Part shown: piece after piece, positions 37,089-48,746 of the stretch
How the letters are laid out: the number at the start of each line of letters is the position of its first letter
Position numbering within the stretch: the stretch's first letter is position 1
Assembly: GCA_011389885.1 (NCBI GenBank)
Contig: JAABTK010000002.1
Location: 1-64,000, forward strand
Source: Gammaproteobacteria bacterium
GTDB taxonomy: Bacteria; Pseudomonadota; Gammaproteobacteria; Chromatiales; Chromatiaceae
Length of the DNA: 64,000 bases
Direction: 5' to 3'
Translations under genes and position numbers: made by a program
Notes under the pieces: generated by a model
Seen by the model: the letters and a program-made list of their open reading frames with translations, nothing else
Database searches by the model: none
Told to the model about the DNA's origin: nothing

Positions 37089-39692
37089 ATGAAATTGAAA
37101 ATGGGTAAGGCGAAACCGGCGGACCCCGAAGCGCAGGAAGAAGACAAGGCCAAAAAGCCGAAAAAGGCGAAAAAGACCAAGGAAAGCCAGCCCGCGGCCG
37201 ATGACGCCCCGCCGGAAGATCACCTCAAGCGCGGCCTGTTCGGCGGCTCCATCGGCGCCATGGTGCTGGTGAACCTGGGCGTGGCCTGCATCGCCATCGC
37301 GGCGGTGGCCGTGGTGCAGTACATGAGCAACAGCGTGCGCCACGCACAGAATTTGGATGAACAGGTGGAGATCGCGGCCCACGGACTGGCCGGACAGGTG
37401 TCGGCCCGCATGGGGGCCTACGCCGATCTGCTGGGCGCCCTAGCCTCATCCGAAACCGCTCAGGCCGCGCTCGCCGCGGGCGATCCCGCCGAAGCCGAGG
37501 CGGCCCAACAGCGGCTCATTGAGCATCTGCCCAATGCCCGCGCCCTGGCCCTGCTACCGCGCGGATGGGAACCCTCGAGCCCGGATTACGGGGCCGGCCT
37601 GAGTTTCGCCGCCATGGACCTCGCCGACCGGGCGATTGACAGCGGTGAACCCTCACAGGCCGAGGTGCATATATCCAAGGAAGGCCAGCAATACATCGCG
37701 CTGACCGCCCCGGTGCCTGGCGAGGACGGGGCCGCGGGCGTGCTTCACGCCTCCTTTCCGGTGGCCATGATTCAGGACGGCTTCCAGGACCCCCTGAGAC
37801 TGGCCCGCATGGAACTGCAACAAATGGCCGGCGACAAGGCCATCACCCTGGTGGATAACGGCCTGCAAGGCAGCGGCGATCCGGAGGGCGTCGCCAGCGC
37901 CCCGGGCACCCTGTTCCAGGTGGCCTATTGGGAGAAGGGCGACGGCCTGGACATCGCGGGCCTTTCGCTGGCGGCAATCGCCGCGGGCGGCGCCCTCGCC
38001 GCTGTAATCCTCTTGGCCCTCGGCCAACTCAAGCGCATGAAGGGGGTGTTGCGCCAAGATCAAATCGCCCTCATGGATATGGTGGAAGAAATGCTGCGCG
38101 GCGAAGGCGCCGCGGCCCCCAGCGCCAAGATGACCGAGTTTGAGGATCTAATGGGCGTTATCGCCCATTTGCGAGTCAAGCAACGGAACGGCGAAAGCGC
38201 CGAAACGCCCAGGAAACCCGCGGCCCCGCGCCCGACCAAGAACGCGCCCGCGGAGAAGCCGGCGGCGGCGGGCCAGGCCGGCAAGCCCAAGGCGGAGGCG
38301 AAACCCGCGGCCAAGTCGTCGAAGCTGCCCGACGCCATCTTCGGCGCCTACGACGTGCGCGGCATCGCAGACCAGGAACTCACCCCGGAAGCGGTCTACA
38401 AGCTCGGCTGCGCCATCGGCAGCGAGGCCTATGACCAAGGCCAGCAGAACGTGATCGTGGCGCGCGACGGCCGCAACTCCAGCGAGCAATTGCTGGCGGC
38501 CCTCAACCGCGGCCTGCTCGATAGCGGGCGCGACGTGACCGACATCGGCCTGACCCCCACGCCCGTGCTCTACTTCGCCGCCAACACCCTGGACTCGAAC
38601 ACCGGCGTTGTGGTCACCGGCAGCCACAACCCGCCGGAGTACAATGGCCTTAAAATCGTAATCAATGGCGCGAGCCTCACCGGCCCCGCCATTGCACGCC
38701 TGCGCGAGCGCGCCGAAAGCGGGGACCTGCTCGAAGGCAAAGGCGGACGCGAAGAGCGCGACCTGAACAACGACTACATCGACCGCATCGCCTCGGATGT
38801 GCGCCTGGCGCGTCCGCTCAAGGTCGCGGTGGACTGCGGCAATGGCGCCGCCTCGGCAGTGGCCCCCGAACTCTTCCGACGGATCGGCTGTGAGGTGATC
38901 GAGCTGTTCTGCGAAGTGGACGGCAATTTCCCCAACCACCACCCCGACCCCGGCAGGCCCGAGAACCTCAAACACCTGCTGAAGGCCGTGCGCGAAAACG
39001 AGGCCGACCTGGGCATCGCCCTCGACGGCGACGGCGACCGCATCGGCCTGGTGGACTCCGGCGGCAAGATCATTTGGCCGGATCGGCTGTTAATGCTGCT
39101 GGCCAGGGACGTGTTGGCCCGCCAGCCGGGGGCCGACGTCATCTACGACGTCAAATCCACCCGCCACCTGGCGGCGGAGGTGCTGGCCTTTGGCGGTCGC
39201 CCCATCATGGCCCAGACCGGCCACTCCCTGATTAAGGCCAAGATGCGGGAGACCGGCGCCTTACTGGCGGGCGAAATGAGCGGTCACCTGTTCATCGGCG
39301 AACGCTGGTACGGCTTCGACGACGGTATGTACGCCGCCGTGCGGCTGATGGAAATCCTGGCCACCGACCCGCGCAGCACCGCCGAGGTGTTCGCCGAGCT
39401 GCCTGATAGCCTGAACACGCCGGAACTGCACCTGGCCACCAAGCCGGGCGACAACTTCCGGCTCATGCAGAGCTTCGCCGCGGCGGCCAAGTTCCCTGAG
39501 GCCAAGGTGATCGATATCGATGGCGTGCGGGCGGAATTCGAAGACGGCTGGGGCCTGGCCCGCCCGTCCAACACCACGCCCGCCGTATGCTTTCGCTTCG
39601 AGGCCGACAACCAAGAGGCCATGGAACGCATTCAGCAGACCTTTCGCAGCCAGTTCGAGGCCGTCGCACCCGGCCTCAAACTGCCCTTCTAA
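37089..39692 (+). CDS. algC: Membrane-anchored phosphomannomutase/phosphoglucomutase
   Basis: 867 aa, the long form. Residues ~1-45 are lysine-rich; a TM helix ('MVLVNLGVACIAIAAVAVV') starts near residue 60, a ~230-residue extracytoplasmic-type region follows, a second TM ('LSLAAIAAGGALAAVILLAL') ends near 320, then a Pro/Ala linker. The catalytic part (~420 on) has 'VVTGSHNPPEYNG' (phosphoserine), 'ALDGDGDRIGLVD' (Mg site) and 'GEMSGHLF' (sugar loop). It isomerises mannose and glucose 1-/6-phosphates for LPS, alginate-like and other polymers. The same two-TM extension is known in Pseudomonas AlgC. ATG 37089 follows 'gcagagggtgaac'. Confidence 0.93.
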   Translation: MKLKMGKAKPADPEAQEEDKAKKPKKAKKTKESQPAADDAPPEDHLKRGLFGGSIGAMVLVNLGVACIAIAAVAVVQYMSNSVRHAQNLDEQVEIAAHGLAGQVSARMGAYADLLGALASSETAQAALAAGDPAEAEAAQQRLIEHLPNARALALLPRGWEPSSPDYGAGLSFAAMDLADRAIDSGEPSQAEVHISKEGQQYIALTAPVPGEDGAAGVLHASFPVAMIQDGFQDPLRLARMELQQMAGDKAITLVDNGLQGSGDPEGVASAPGTLFQVAYWEKGDGLDIAGLSLAAIAAGGALAAVILLALGQLKRMKGVLRQDQIALMDMVEEMLRGEGAAAPSAKMTEFEDLMGVIAHLRVKQRNGESAETPRKPAAPRPTKNAPAEKPAAAGQAGKPKAEAKPAAKSSKLPDAIFGAYDVRGIADQELTPEAVYKLGCAIGSEAYDQGQQNVIVARDGRNSSEQLLAALNRGLLDSGRDVTDIGLTPTPVLYFAANTLDSNTGVVVTGSHNPPEYNGLKIVINGASLTGPAIARLRERAESGDLLEGKGGREERDLNNDYIDRIASDVRLARPLKVAVDCGNGAASAVAPELFRRIGCEVIELFCEVDGNFPNHHPDPGRPENLKHLLKAVRENEADLGIALDGDGDRIGLVDSGGKIIWPDRLLMLLARDVLARQPGADVIYDVKSTRHLAAEVLAFGGRPIMAQTGHSLIKAKMRETGALLAGEMSGHLFIGERWYGFDDGMYAAVRLMEILATDPRSTAEVFAELPDSLNTPELHLATKPGDNFRLMQSFAAAAKFPEAKVIDIDGVRAEFEDGWGLARPSNTTPAVCFRFEADNQEAMERIQQTFRSQFEAVAPGLKLPF

Positions 39693-40619
<927 letters not shown>

Positions 40620-40628
40620 GCGCCTTCG

Positions 40629-40762
40629 GAACACAGAGCACGCGGAGAACCGCACAGCCCGAGGGCTGTACCCCAGGCGGCTAGGCGAGGCTCAAGCGCG
40701 GGGCGAGGAAACAAAAAACCCCGCTGCGCACTCTGCGTTCCTCTGCGCCATCTGCGTTCCTA
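40629..40762. repeat. CGCAGAG-type and CAGCCCGAGGGCTG repeats
   Basis: 'cacagagcacgcggagaac', then 'cagcccgagggctg' palindrome with 'ccaggcggctaggcgagg' (inverted relative to 35183-35215), then 'ctctgcgttcctctgcgcc' and 'atctgcgttcc'. Fills most of the gap between convergent argB and the DUF4124 gene; the palindrome may also end transcription. Confidence 0.65.
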
Positions 40763-40795
40763 AGAGCCGTTATTTACAGCGGGATCGAGTCGGGC

Positions 40796-41788
40796 CTATT
40801 CGCCCTTAATGTAGGGCGCGAACCCGCTTCGGATTCGCTCCACCGCCGCGCTTTCGCAAAACTCCCGTGCGATGGGGTTATCCATCAAGCACTGCATGTC
40901 CATGAAGATCTTGGCCCCCGCCTCGCCGTCCTGGACCTTGGACACCGTGATGCTCACGTCGTCGTTCTGTTGCGGCGGCGCGGTCATGATCACCAAGTCG
41001 CTGGCGCTCTGCATGCGCGTGGTGGCGTGCTCGCGCACATAGGCCTCGGCGCGCTCCCACATCGCGGCGCAAGCGGCCTCGTCGCCGCAGGGGACCAGGC
41101 TATCGTCAAGCAATCCCAGGTCCACGCCCGCCTCGGCCTTTTCCTCTTCCGGCCTCTGCGCCAGATTCTTGAGGATCCGAAAGCGCTCCAGGGTGGCTTG
41201 GTAATCGGCTTCGATGGCGCGTTTTTGCTGCTCGTGCTCCACCAAGCGCCCGTATTGAGCGTTCAGCCGCTCCTTGGTGGATTCCATTTGACCCAGGATG
41301 GCTTGCGAGACCTTTTGGCCTTGGCGCTCCATATCCGCCGCCGTGCGCTGAAGCTCCGCCAGCTCGCGCTTGATGCGGGTGATATTGCCCCGGGTAATCT
41401 CCGTCTTTACGTTCAGCGCTTCGATCTTGTTGTTGCGCACCATGCGGATGTCTTGTTCGGTGTGAAAGGTGCGCAACAGGACTCGGTCTTTGGCCTCCTG
41501 CTCATCCACCAAACGCTGCTGCTCGGCGCGCAGCCGCTCCAACTCCTCCTCTCGCTTGGCCTCTCGAATCAGCTCTTCCCGGGTTTTGGCCTCATCCACC
41601 TCTTCGAGCACGGTGCCGCGCTCCTCGTCGATAGTGGCGTGGGCCCGCTCCTTCAATTCGGGCGGCATCTTATCCGAGAAATGAATCTGACCGTCCTCGT
41701 CCACCCACCGATACAATCTGGCATCCGCGGCGCCGGCAACGATGTAGGATGCGGCGACCAGCGCAGCAATTACGGTTTTCTTTTGCAT
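40796..41788 (-). CDS. Exported DUF4124 coiled-coil protein
   Basis: 330 aa. Signal peptide 'VIAALVAASYIVAGAADA', then the DUF4124 motif 'RLYRWVDEDGQIHFSDKMPP' split over ~20 residues, then a long charged coiled coil (about residues 55-215, E/K/R-rich, with 'EELERLRAEQQRLVDEQEAK'). The C-terminal ~100 residues are globular with two Cys pairs ('LVPCGDEAACAAM', 'MQCLMDN...FCESA'), possibly disulfides. Envelope localisation is likely; role unknown. ATG 41788 starts the signal peptide. Confidence 0.85.
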   Translation of the reverse strand: MQKKTVIAALVAASYIVAGAADARLYRWVDEDGQIHFSDKMPPELKERAHATIDEERGTVLEEVDEAKTREELIREAKREEELERLRAEQQRLVDEQEAKDRVLLRTFHTEQDIRMVRNNKIEALNVKTEITRGNITRIKRELAELQRTAADMERQGQKVSQAILGQMESTKERLNAQYGRLVEHEQQKRAIEADYQATLERFRILKNLAQRPEEEKAEAGVDLGLLDDSLVPCGDEAACAAMWERAEAYVREHATTRMQSASDLVIMTAPPQQNDDVSITVSKVQDGEAGAKIFMDMQCLMDNPIAREFCESAAVERIRSGFAPYIKGE

Positions 41789-41877
41789 CACAGAACCTTC
41801 TCGATTAACGCTTCTCATTCAGAGCATAGCAAATTCGGCACACCTGAATGGTGCGCCGGTTCCGGTTAGACTCGGCA

Positions 41878-42519
41878 TTAGACCCCGTATTCCGCCCGAT
41901 AGTCCTCGATTCGCTTCAGGTCTTGCGCGGCGTCCTCGCGCTCGCTCAAATACCCGACCATGTCTTGCAACCGGATGATGGCGGCCACCGGCAGGCCGTG
42001 TTCCCGCTCCACCTCTTGGATCGCGGAAAGCTCGCCCTGGCCCCGCTCCTGGCGGTCGAGCGCAATCACCACCCCGGCGGCCTCGGCGCCCTGGGCGCGA
42101 ATGATCTCCAAGGACTCACGAATCGCGGTGCCGGCGGTGATTACGTCATCGATGATCAAGGCCCGCCCTTGCAGCGGGTGGCCCACGATGCTGCCGCCCT
42201 CGCCATGCGCCTTGGCCTCCTTGCGGTTAAAGGCATAGGGCGTGTCGAGTCCGTGGCGGTCGAACAGCGCCGCCGCGGTCACCGCCGCCAACGGAATGCC
42301 CTTGTAGGCGGGGCCGTAGAGCACATCGAAGGCAATGCCCGAGTCCGCAATGGCCTGGGCGTAAAAACGCCCCAAGCGGGCCAGACTGGCGCCGGTGTTG
42401 AACAAACCGGCATTGAAGAAATACGGGCTCTTGCGGCCCGACTTTAGGGTGAACTCACCGAAGCGCAAGACGCCGGTGCGAAGGGAGAAATCGAGAAACT
42501 CGCGTTGATAATCCTGCAT
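41878..42519 (-). CDS. pyrE: Orotate phosphoribosyltransferase
   Basis: 213 aa. PRPP-binding loop '[18 protein letters not shown]' and '[16 protein letters not shown]', with '[12 protein letters not shown]' as the flexible catalytic loop. Converts orotate and PRPP to OMP in pyrimidine synthesis. Start at 42519 ('[21 protein letters not shown]'). Follows the argB region as in many gammaproteobacteria. Confidence 0.96.
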   Translation of the reverse strand: MQDYQREFLDFSLRTGVLRFGEFTLKSGRKSPYFFNAGLFNTGASLARLGRFYAQAIADSGIAFDVLYGPAYKGIPLAAVTAAALFDRHGLDTPYAFNRKEAKAHGEGGSIVGHPLQGRALIIDDVITAGTAIRESLEIIRAQGAEAAGVVIALDRQERGQGELSAIQEVEREHGLPVAAIIRLQDMVGYLSEREDAAQDLKRIEDYRAEYGV

Positions 42520-42587
42520 TGGTCGCTCCACGGCGGAAAGATCCCCCCCATTCTCCCCCGCCTGGCCGGTCCGCGCAAGACTCGGCT

Positions 42588-43005
42588 AGCGCGGCTGCGC
42601 ACAAATAACGGAAACAACGGCGCCTGGGAACGGAAAGGGCGCAGCGGGCCGCAGAGAGCGCGGAGGCGGTTTTGGTTAAAAGCTGGGGTGGTCATGGGCG
42701 GTTGATTGTATGGAGGTTTCCCGGCTCGGGGCGTATCCTAGGGTCTAGTCGCCCCCCCCATGGCGTGTCAGGCGCCGCCTGTAGCGCAGTGAGTATTCGC
42801 GTTTATGCGCGTCCATTCACGGTTCAATGGCCCACTTCGCCTCGGTCCCGCACGAGTCCAAGCGAGCCCAAACGAGTCGATCGGCCACGAAGGCCCGCTC
42901 TCGCCAAGACGCGGTTCTCTGCGCGCCCTGCGTTCCGACCGAGAGCGCCCGGGTTGTTTCCGACACTGAGGCGCAGGCGTACTAGCGCGGCTGCTTTGTT
43001 TTCGC
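42588..43005. repeat. Block of composite intergenic repeats
   Basis: No gene in 42520-43147. Contains 'ctgcgcacaaataacggaaa' (as at 35080); CGCAGAG units at 42620-42668; an inverted copy (42740-42829) of the 11281-11362 repeat with an eight-C run at about 42752; CGCAGAG inverted units 42905-42940; and 'tttccgacactgaggcgcag' (as at 35157). Confidence 0.65.
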
Positions 43006-43147
43006 ACCCGCGGCCTCCAAGTCGTTCGTGGTAAGGTGCGCTTGCAGGGCGCTGCGCAGACACCGCGGCCAAGAGCGGGCCGCGTGTCCGGGCGCCACGC
43101 CCGCAACGCCGTGGTGCAACTCTACTCATATTCAAAAGGAGGTTTCG

Positions 43148-43633
43148 ATGAAGCCTATGATCATTGCCGGGGCGGCCCTCATTGGCGCCCTGTTGGCGGG
43201 CGGCGTGGCCGGCGCCGACGGGTCGGCCCCCTGGGGGCGGGCCGAGGCCGTCTCCCGCGACTATGCGCCGCAAAAGGTGGTGTACGACGTGGCCGTGGCC
43301 GATGCGAAGGCCCTGTCCGGGGTGCTGGACCGGGCCAGCTATTTGAACAACGTGTATCACGCCGACCCCTTCGAGACCTCCATCGTGCTGGTGTTGCACG
43401 GCGGCGAGATCCCGCTGTTCGCGATCGAGCACTACGCCGAGCACCAAGAGCTGATGACCCGCGCGCGCAGCCTCACCGTGGGCGGGACCATCGATATTCG
43501 AATGTGCCAACAGGCCGCCAAGGCGCATGGCTTCGAGCCCTCCGAGATCCACGGCTTTGTGAACATGGTGCCGATGGCCGACGCCGAGATCATTCGCCTG
43601 CAACAGGAGGAAGGCCATGCCTACATGCAATAA
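43148..43633 (+). CDS. Exported DsrE-like protein
   Basis: 161 aa. Signal peptide 'MIIAGAALIGALLAGGVAGAD', then a DsrE/F-type fold ('VVYDVAVADAKALSGVL', 'TSIVLVLHGGEIPLFA', 'IDIRMCQQAAKAHGF'). The single Cys in 'RMCQQAA' is at the position of the conserved DsrE/TusD-type Cys, suggesting sulfur handling in the periplasm; that is inference. A perfect 'aaaaggaggt' ribosome site precedes ATG. Its end overlaps the next gene by 17 bases, so both are made together. Confidence 0.85.
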   Translation: MKPMIIAGAALIGALLAGGVAGADGSAPWGRAEAVSRDYAPQKVVYDVAVADAKALSGVLDRASYLNNVYHADPFETSIVLVLHGGEIPLFAIEHYAEHQELMTRARSLTVGGTIDIRMCQQAAKAHGFEPSEIHGFVNMVPMADAEIIRLQQEEGHAYMQ

Positions 43634-44639
43634 GGCCAATCCGATCCGCTTCCTGCTGGCTTTTTTCCTGCTGCCGCTTTGGGCGTCGGCGACCGAGTTC
43701 ACCGCAACCCCCTACGGCAACGTAAGCCTGCCCTTTGAACTGCACCAGGTGGACGGCGCGCCGATCTACTATGTAATCGGCCTCTCCGGCGTGCCCGGCT
43801 CCAACAATGAGGGCCACACCTCCAACGCCGGTTTCGTGGTCACCGACGAAGGCGTCGTGGTATTCGACGCCCTCGGCACCCCGGCGCTGGGCTCTATGCT
43901 GCTGAAGCGCATCCGCGAGGTCACCGACCAGCCGGTGAAGCGCATCGTGATCAGCCATTACCACGCGGACCACATCTACGGCCTGCAAGCCTTCGAGGAA
44001 CACGCCGGCGACCCGCCGGTGTGGGCCCATCGCCAGGCCCTGGATTACATCGGCGGCAGCACGGCATCCCAGGGCGAAGACGCCCAACGGCGACTCGACC
44101 AGCGCCGCCAGGCCCTGTTCCCCTGGGTGGACGAGGACACCTATGTGGTGGCGCCCGACCACACCTTCGAAGACCAAGCCGGCTTCGAACTCGGCGGCGT
44201 GAGCTTTCAAATCCGGCATGTGGGCCCGGCCCATGCGCCCGGCGACAGCATCCTGCTGGTGAAAGATCACCAGGTGCTATTCAGCGGCGACTCCATCTAC
44301 AAGGGCCGGGTGCCGTTCCTCGACAGCCCCCAAACCGACACCCGCAATTGGTTGAAGGAGCTGAAACAGCTCACGCAAATGCAGCCGCCGCCCCGCTTCG
44401 TGATCCCCGGCCACGGCGAACCTTCCACCCAAACCGCCGAGGCCATCGCCATGACCCGGGGCTATATCGAGTTTCTGCGCGAACAAATGGGCCAAGCAGT
44501 GGCGGACTTCACACCCTTCGCCGAGGCCTACGAGAACACCGACTGGTCGCAGTACCGCGACCTGCCGGCCTTCGACGCCAGTAACCGCGGCAACGCCTAT
44601 CGCATTTACCTGGAAATGGAGGCCGAATCCTTCGAATGA
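43617..44639 (+). CDS. Exported metallo-beta-lactamase-fold hydrolase (SoxH-like)
   Basis: 340 aa. Signal peptide 'FLLAFFLLPLWASA'. Metal-binding 'SHYHADHIYGLQ' (HxHxDH), second His in 'HVGPAHAPGDS', Asp in 'LFSGDSIYKG', and 'VIPGHGEPS'. Resembles periplasmic SoxH/quinoprotein-relay hydrolases found near sulfur or alcohol oxidation genes. Overlap with the DsrE-like gene suggests the pair works on a thiol or persulfide substrate (inference). Confidence 0.85.
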   Translation: MPTCNKANPIRFLLAFFLLPLWASATEFTATPYGNVSLPFELHQVDGAPIYYVIGLSGVPGSNNEGHTSNAGFVVTDEGVVVFDALGTPALGSMLLKRIREVTDQPVKRIVISHYHADHIYGLQAFEEHAGDPPVWAHRQALDYIGGSTASQGEDAQRRLDQRRQALFPWVDEDTYVVAPDHTFEDQAGFELGGVSFQIRHVGPAHAPGDSILLVKDHQVLFSGDSIYKGRVPFLDSPQTDTRNWLKELKQLTQMQPPPRFVIPGHGEPSTQTAEAIAMTRGYIEFLREQMGQAVADFTPFAEAYENTDWSQYRDLPAFDASNRGNAYRIYLEMEAESFE

Positions 44640-44663
44640 GACCCCGCGGGGCGACTGGAGCGG

Positions 44664-45554
44664 CTACCAGTCGGCCCCGCCCTCGTAACCCAATCGAATC
44701 AACTCCTCGCCGGCCACCGCGTGGAAGCGGGCCTTCACCACGGGGGTGAAGGCCTCGCGCCAGGCGCCGATGCGCCCTTGGTGAAAGGTCCGGGTGCCGC
44801 CGAAGGCCTGCGCGCGGGCCGGCCCGACCGTCTCCTCCGCCGCCCCCAAAAACCCCGCCAGCGCCGTCAAGGCCCGCGCTTGCGCCGTCGCCGAGCCGCC
44901 GCCCTCGGGGCCTACCAAATCCTCGAAGCGCAGGACCAACACCTCGGGCTGCCCCATCCACCCGGCCATGGCGCGCCAGCTTTGGGCCGCGTTGCGCTGC
45001 ATCAATGGCTGCACCCGAGGCGGATGCATCGGCGCAATGCCGTCGATGGCCAGCAGCAATTGCGCCTCCAGCGATAGGCCCTGCAACGCCGGATGCCCAT
45101 GGCGCGCCAAATAGCCCGCCAACGACACCAGGGTGTCGCGCGGATCGCGCAACAACAGCAACAGCCGAAACCCCTCCTCCGCCAGCAGATCCCGAAGCGC
45201 CGGCGAATAGCCGCAATGGGCATTGATCCCGCGCCCCGGCGGCACCGCCCGCAACACTTGGCGCAGCAGCAGACCATGCATGGGCGTAGGCCGCTCCACC
45301 CCCACTGCCACGGCCGGCCCCAGACAGGCCTCGCCGGCCCGGCTCCAAGGCGCCGCGGCCCGTTGCGCCTTGTCCGCCGCAAGACAAAACGGAAACACCG
45401 GATACCCCATCAGGCCGGCGATCTTGGTCAGCAAATGGGTGCCGCTCTTGGCCACGCCATTGACCAACAGCCGCTCCCCCGCGGGCGGCTCGATCGTCGG
45501 CCCGTTGTTGGCGCAAACCCGCATGCGCAAGCGTTGCATCAGCCCCTGGATCAC
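44664..45554 (-). CDS. Sulfotransferase-domain protein
   Basis: 296 aa. 5'-phosphosulfate loop 'LLVNGVAKSGTHLLTKIAG' near residue 30 and 3'-phosphate site 'LLLLLRDPRDTLVSLAGY' around residue 135 indicate PAPS binding; 'VLVLRFEDLVGPEGG' is a further family block. Acceptor unknown; the adjacent acyltransferase 7 bases upstream suggests glycan or lipid decoration. No PAPS synthesis genes in view. Confidence 0.8.
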   Translation of the reverse strand: MIQGLMQRLRMRVCANNGPTIEPPAGERLLVNGVAKSGTHLLTKIAGLMGYPVFPFCLAADKAQRAAAPWSRAGEACLGPAVAVGVERPTPMHGLLLRQVLRAVPPGRGINAHCGYSPALRDLLAEEGFRLLLLLRDPRDTLVSLAGYLARHGHPALQGLSLEAQLLLAIDGIAPMHPPRVQPLMQRNAAQSWRAMAGWMGQPEVLVLRFEDLVGPEGGGSATAQARALTALAGFLGAAEETVGPARAQAFGGTRTFHQGRIGAWREAFTPVVKARFHAVAGEELIRLGYEGGADW

Positions 45555-45561
45555 GACCGCC

Positions 45562-46656
45562 TCAGTCCGCGCCCAGCCAGCGGTCGATGTAACGGGCGCG
45601 CAAGGCGCGGGACAGGCGGCGCAGCGGCCGCTCGACCCAACGATAGTGCAGGGCGCTATACCCCACGATCACAGCCCCGAACCCCGCATACCAAACCTCC
45701 GCATAGCCCGCGCCGGCGATCCAGTCCCGCAGGCCGATGAAATAAACCAAATCCAGGAAAATGATATGGCACAGGTACAGGCTATAGGAAATCGCCCCCA
45801 GAAACACCCCGTAACCCGGGGCCCAAATGCGCCCCTGCTGCTCCCAGGCGAGCATGGCCCATACCAGAAAAAACGCCGCGCCGCCGAACAGCAGCACCCG
45901 GTAAGGGCGATGGAACCCCTTCGCCAACGACTCCATCACCACCGCCTCTTGCACATACACGCCCGCCGCCAGCAGAACCAAAAAGCCCCCCAGCAGCCAC
46001 AGCGGCGCCGGCCGGACACGGCGATAACCCGCGGCCAACAGGCAACCGGCCAAGAACTCCAAGCAGAAAGGCGAAGCGAAGAACCGATAGAACACCGACA
46101 CCTCGGCGTAAGCCGCCGGGGCGTAGACCTGACCGCCGGCCCAGGCCGCGCCCTGAATCGCAGCCACCGTCGCCAACAGCCCCGCCACCGCAAACAACCG
46201 CACCCGGGTCGAAAACCACAACAGCAGCATGAACACCGTGTAGAAATACAGCTCGTAGGTCAGCGTCCAGGCCACCGGCAGCACCAGCTCGGACAAGGGC
46301 GCATGCAGCAACAGAAACGAATCCGTCAACGCCAAACCGCCCAAGCGCTGGGGCGCATAGACCGCGATCACCGCCAATGCCAACAGGAAATAGGGCCAAT
46401 AGCCGGTATAGATCCGGGTGGCCCGCCGATAGGCGAAATCCAGACTCCAGCGGCCGCCGCGCAGGGACTCGGTAGTATGCCAAATAATGAAGCCGCTAAT
46501 CACAAAAAACACGTCCACCCCGGCATAGCCGAACAACCGAAACAGGCCGAACACACCCTGCTGCGGCCCGCCAGCCGCCACCAGATGGGGCTGCATATGG
46601 TAGAGCACCACCGCCAGGGCGGCCCAAAAGCGCAGAAGCTGGACATTGACAAGCAT
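45562..46656 (-). CDS. Acyltransferase-3 family membrane O-acyltransferase
   Basis: 364 aa with about ten hydrophobic helices. N-terminal 'LLRFWAALAVVLYHMQPH' with the conserved His, 'FFVISGFIIWHTTES', and 'RRATRIYTGYWPYFLLAL' are the OafA/ExoZ pattern. Transfers acetyl or similar groups to surface sugars. Probably co-transcribed with the sulfotransferase; divergent from the ABC-F gene with a 69-bp shared promoter gap. Confidence 0.9.
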   Translation of the reverse strand: MLVNVQLLRFWAALAVVLYHMQPHLVAAGGPQQGVFGLFRLFGYAGVDVFFVISGFIIWHTTESLRGGRWSLDFAYRRATRIYTGYWPYFLLALAVIAVYAPQRLGGLALTDSFLLLHAPLSELVLPVAWTLTYELYFYTVFMLLLWFSTRVRLFAVAGLLATVAAIQGAAWAGGQVYAPAAYAEVSVFYRFFASPFCLEFLAGCLLAAGYRRVRPAPLWLLGGFLVLLAAGVYVQEAVVMESLAKGFHRPYRVLLFGGAAFFLVWAMLAWEQQGRIWAPGYGVFLGAISYSLYLCHIIFLDLVYFIGLRDWIAGAGYAEVWYAGFGAVIVGYSALHYRWVERPLRRLSRALRARYIDRWLGAD

Positions 46657-46725
46657 AGGGGACGCCGAATCGCGGACAAGGACCCTATTCTATCCCACCG
46701 CGGCCCTCATGTTAGAATCCGCCCC

Positions 46726-48624
<1,899 letters not shown>

Positions 48625-48746
48625 GGCCGCTTCCCGGGCCTGGACCTCAGAAACCACTCACCCCGGAAGTCGCCTTTTTGCGGTCATTTGGGCGCTGGCG
48701 TCATGGAGGATCGCACGCAAAAGAATACGCACCGGATCCCGCCGCA

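Noticed and set aside
45223-46725. Long open frame extending the ABC-F gene upstream by about 500 codons
   Set aside because: It lies antisense to the sulfotransferase and acyltransferase, both with clear motifs. The ABC-F family N-terminus begins at 46726.
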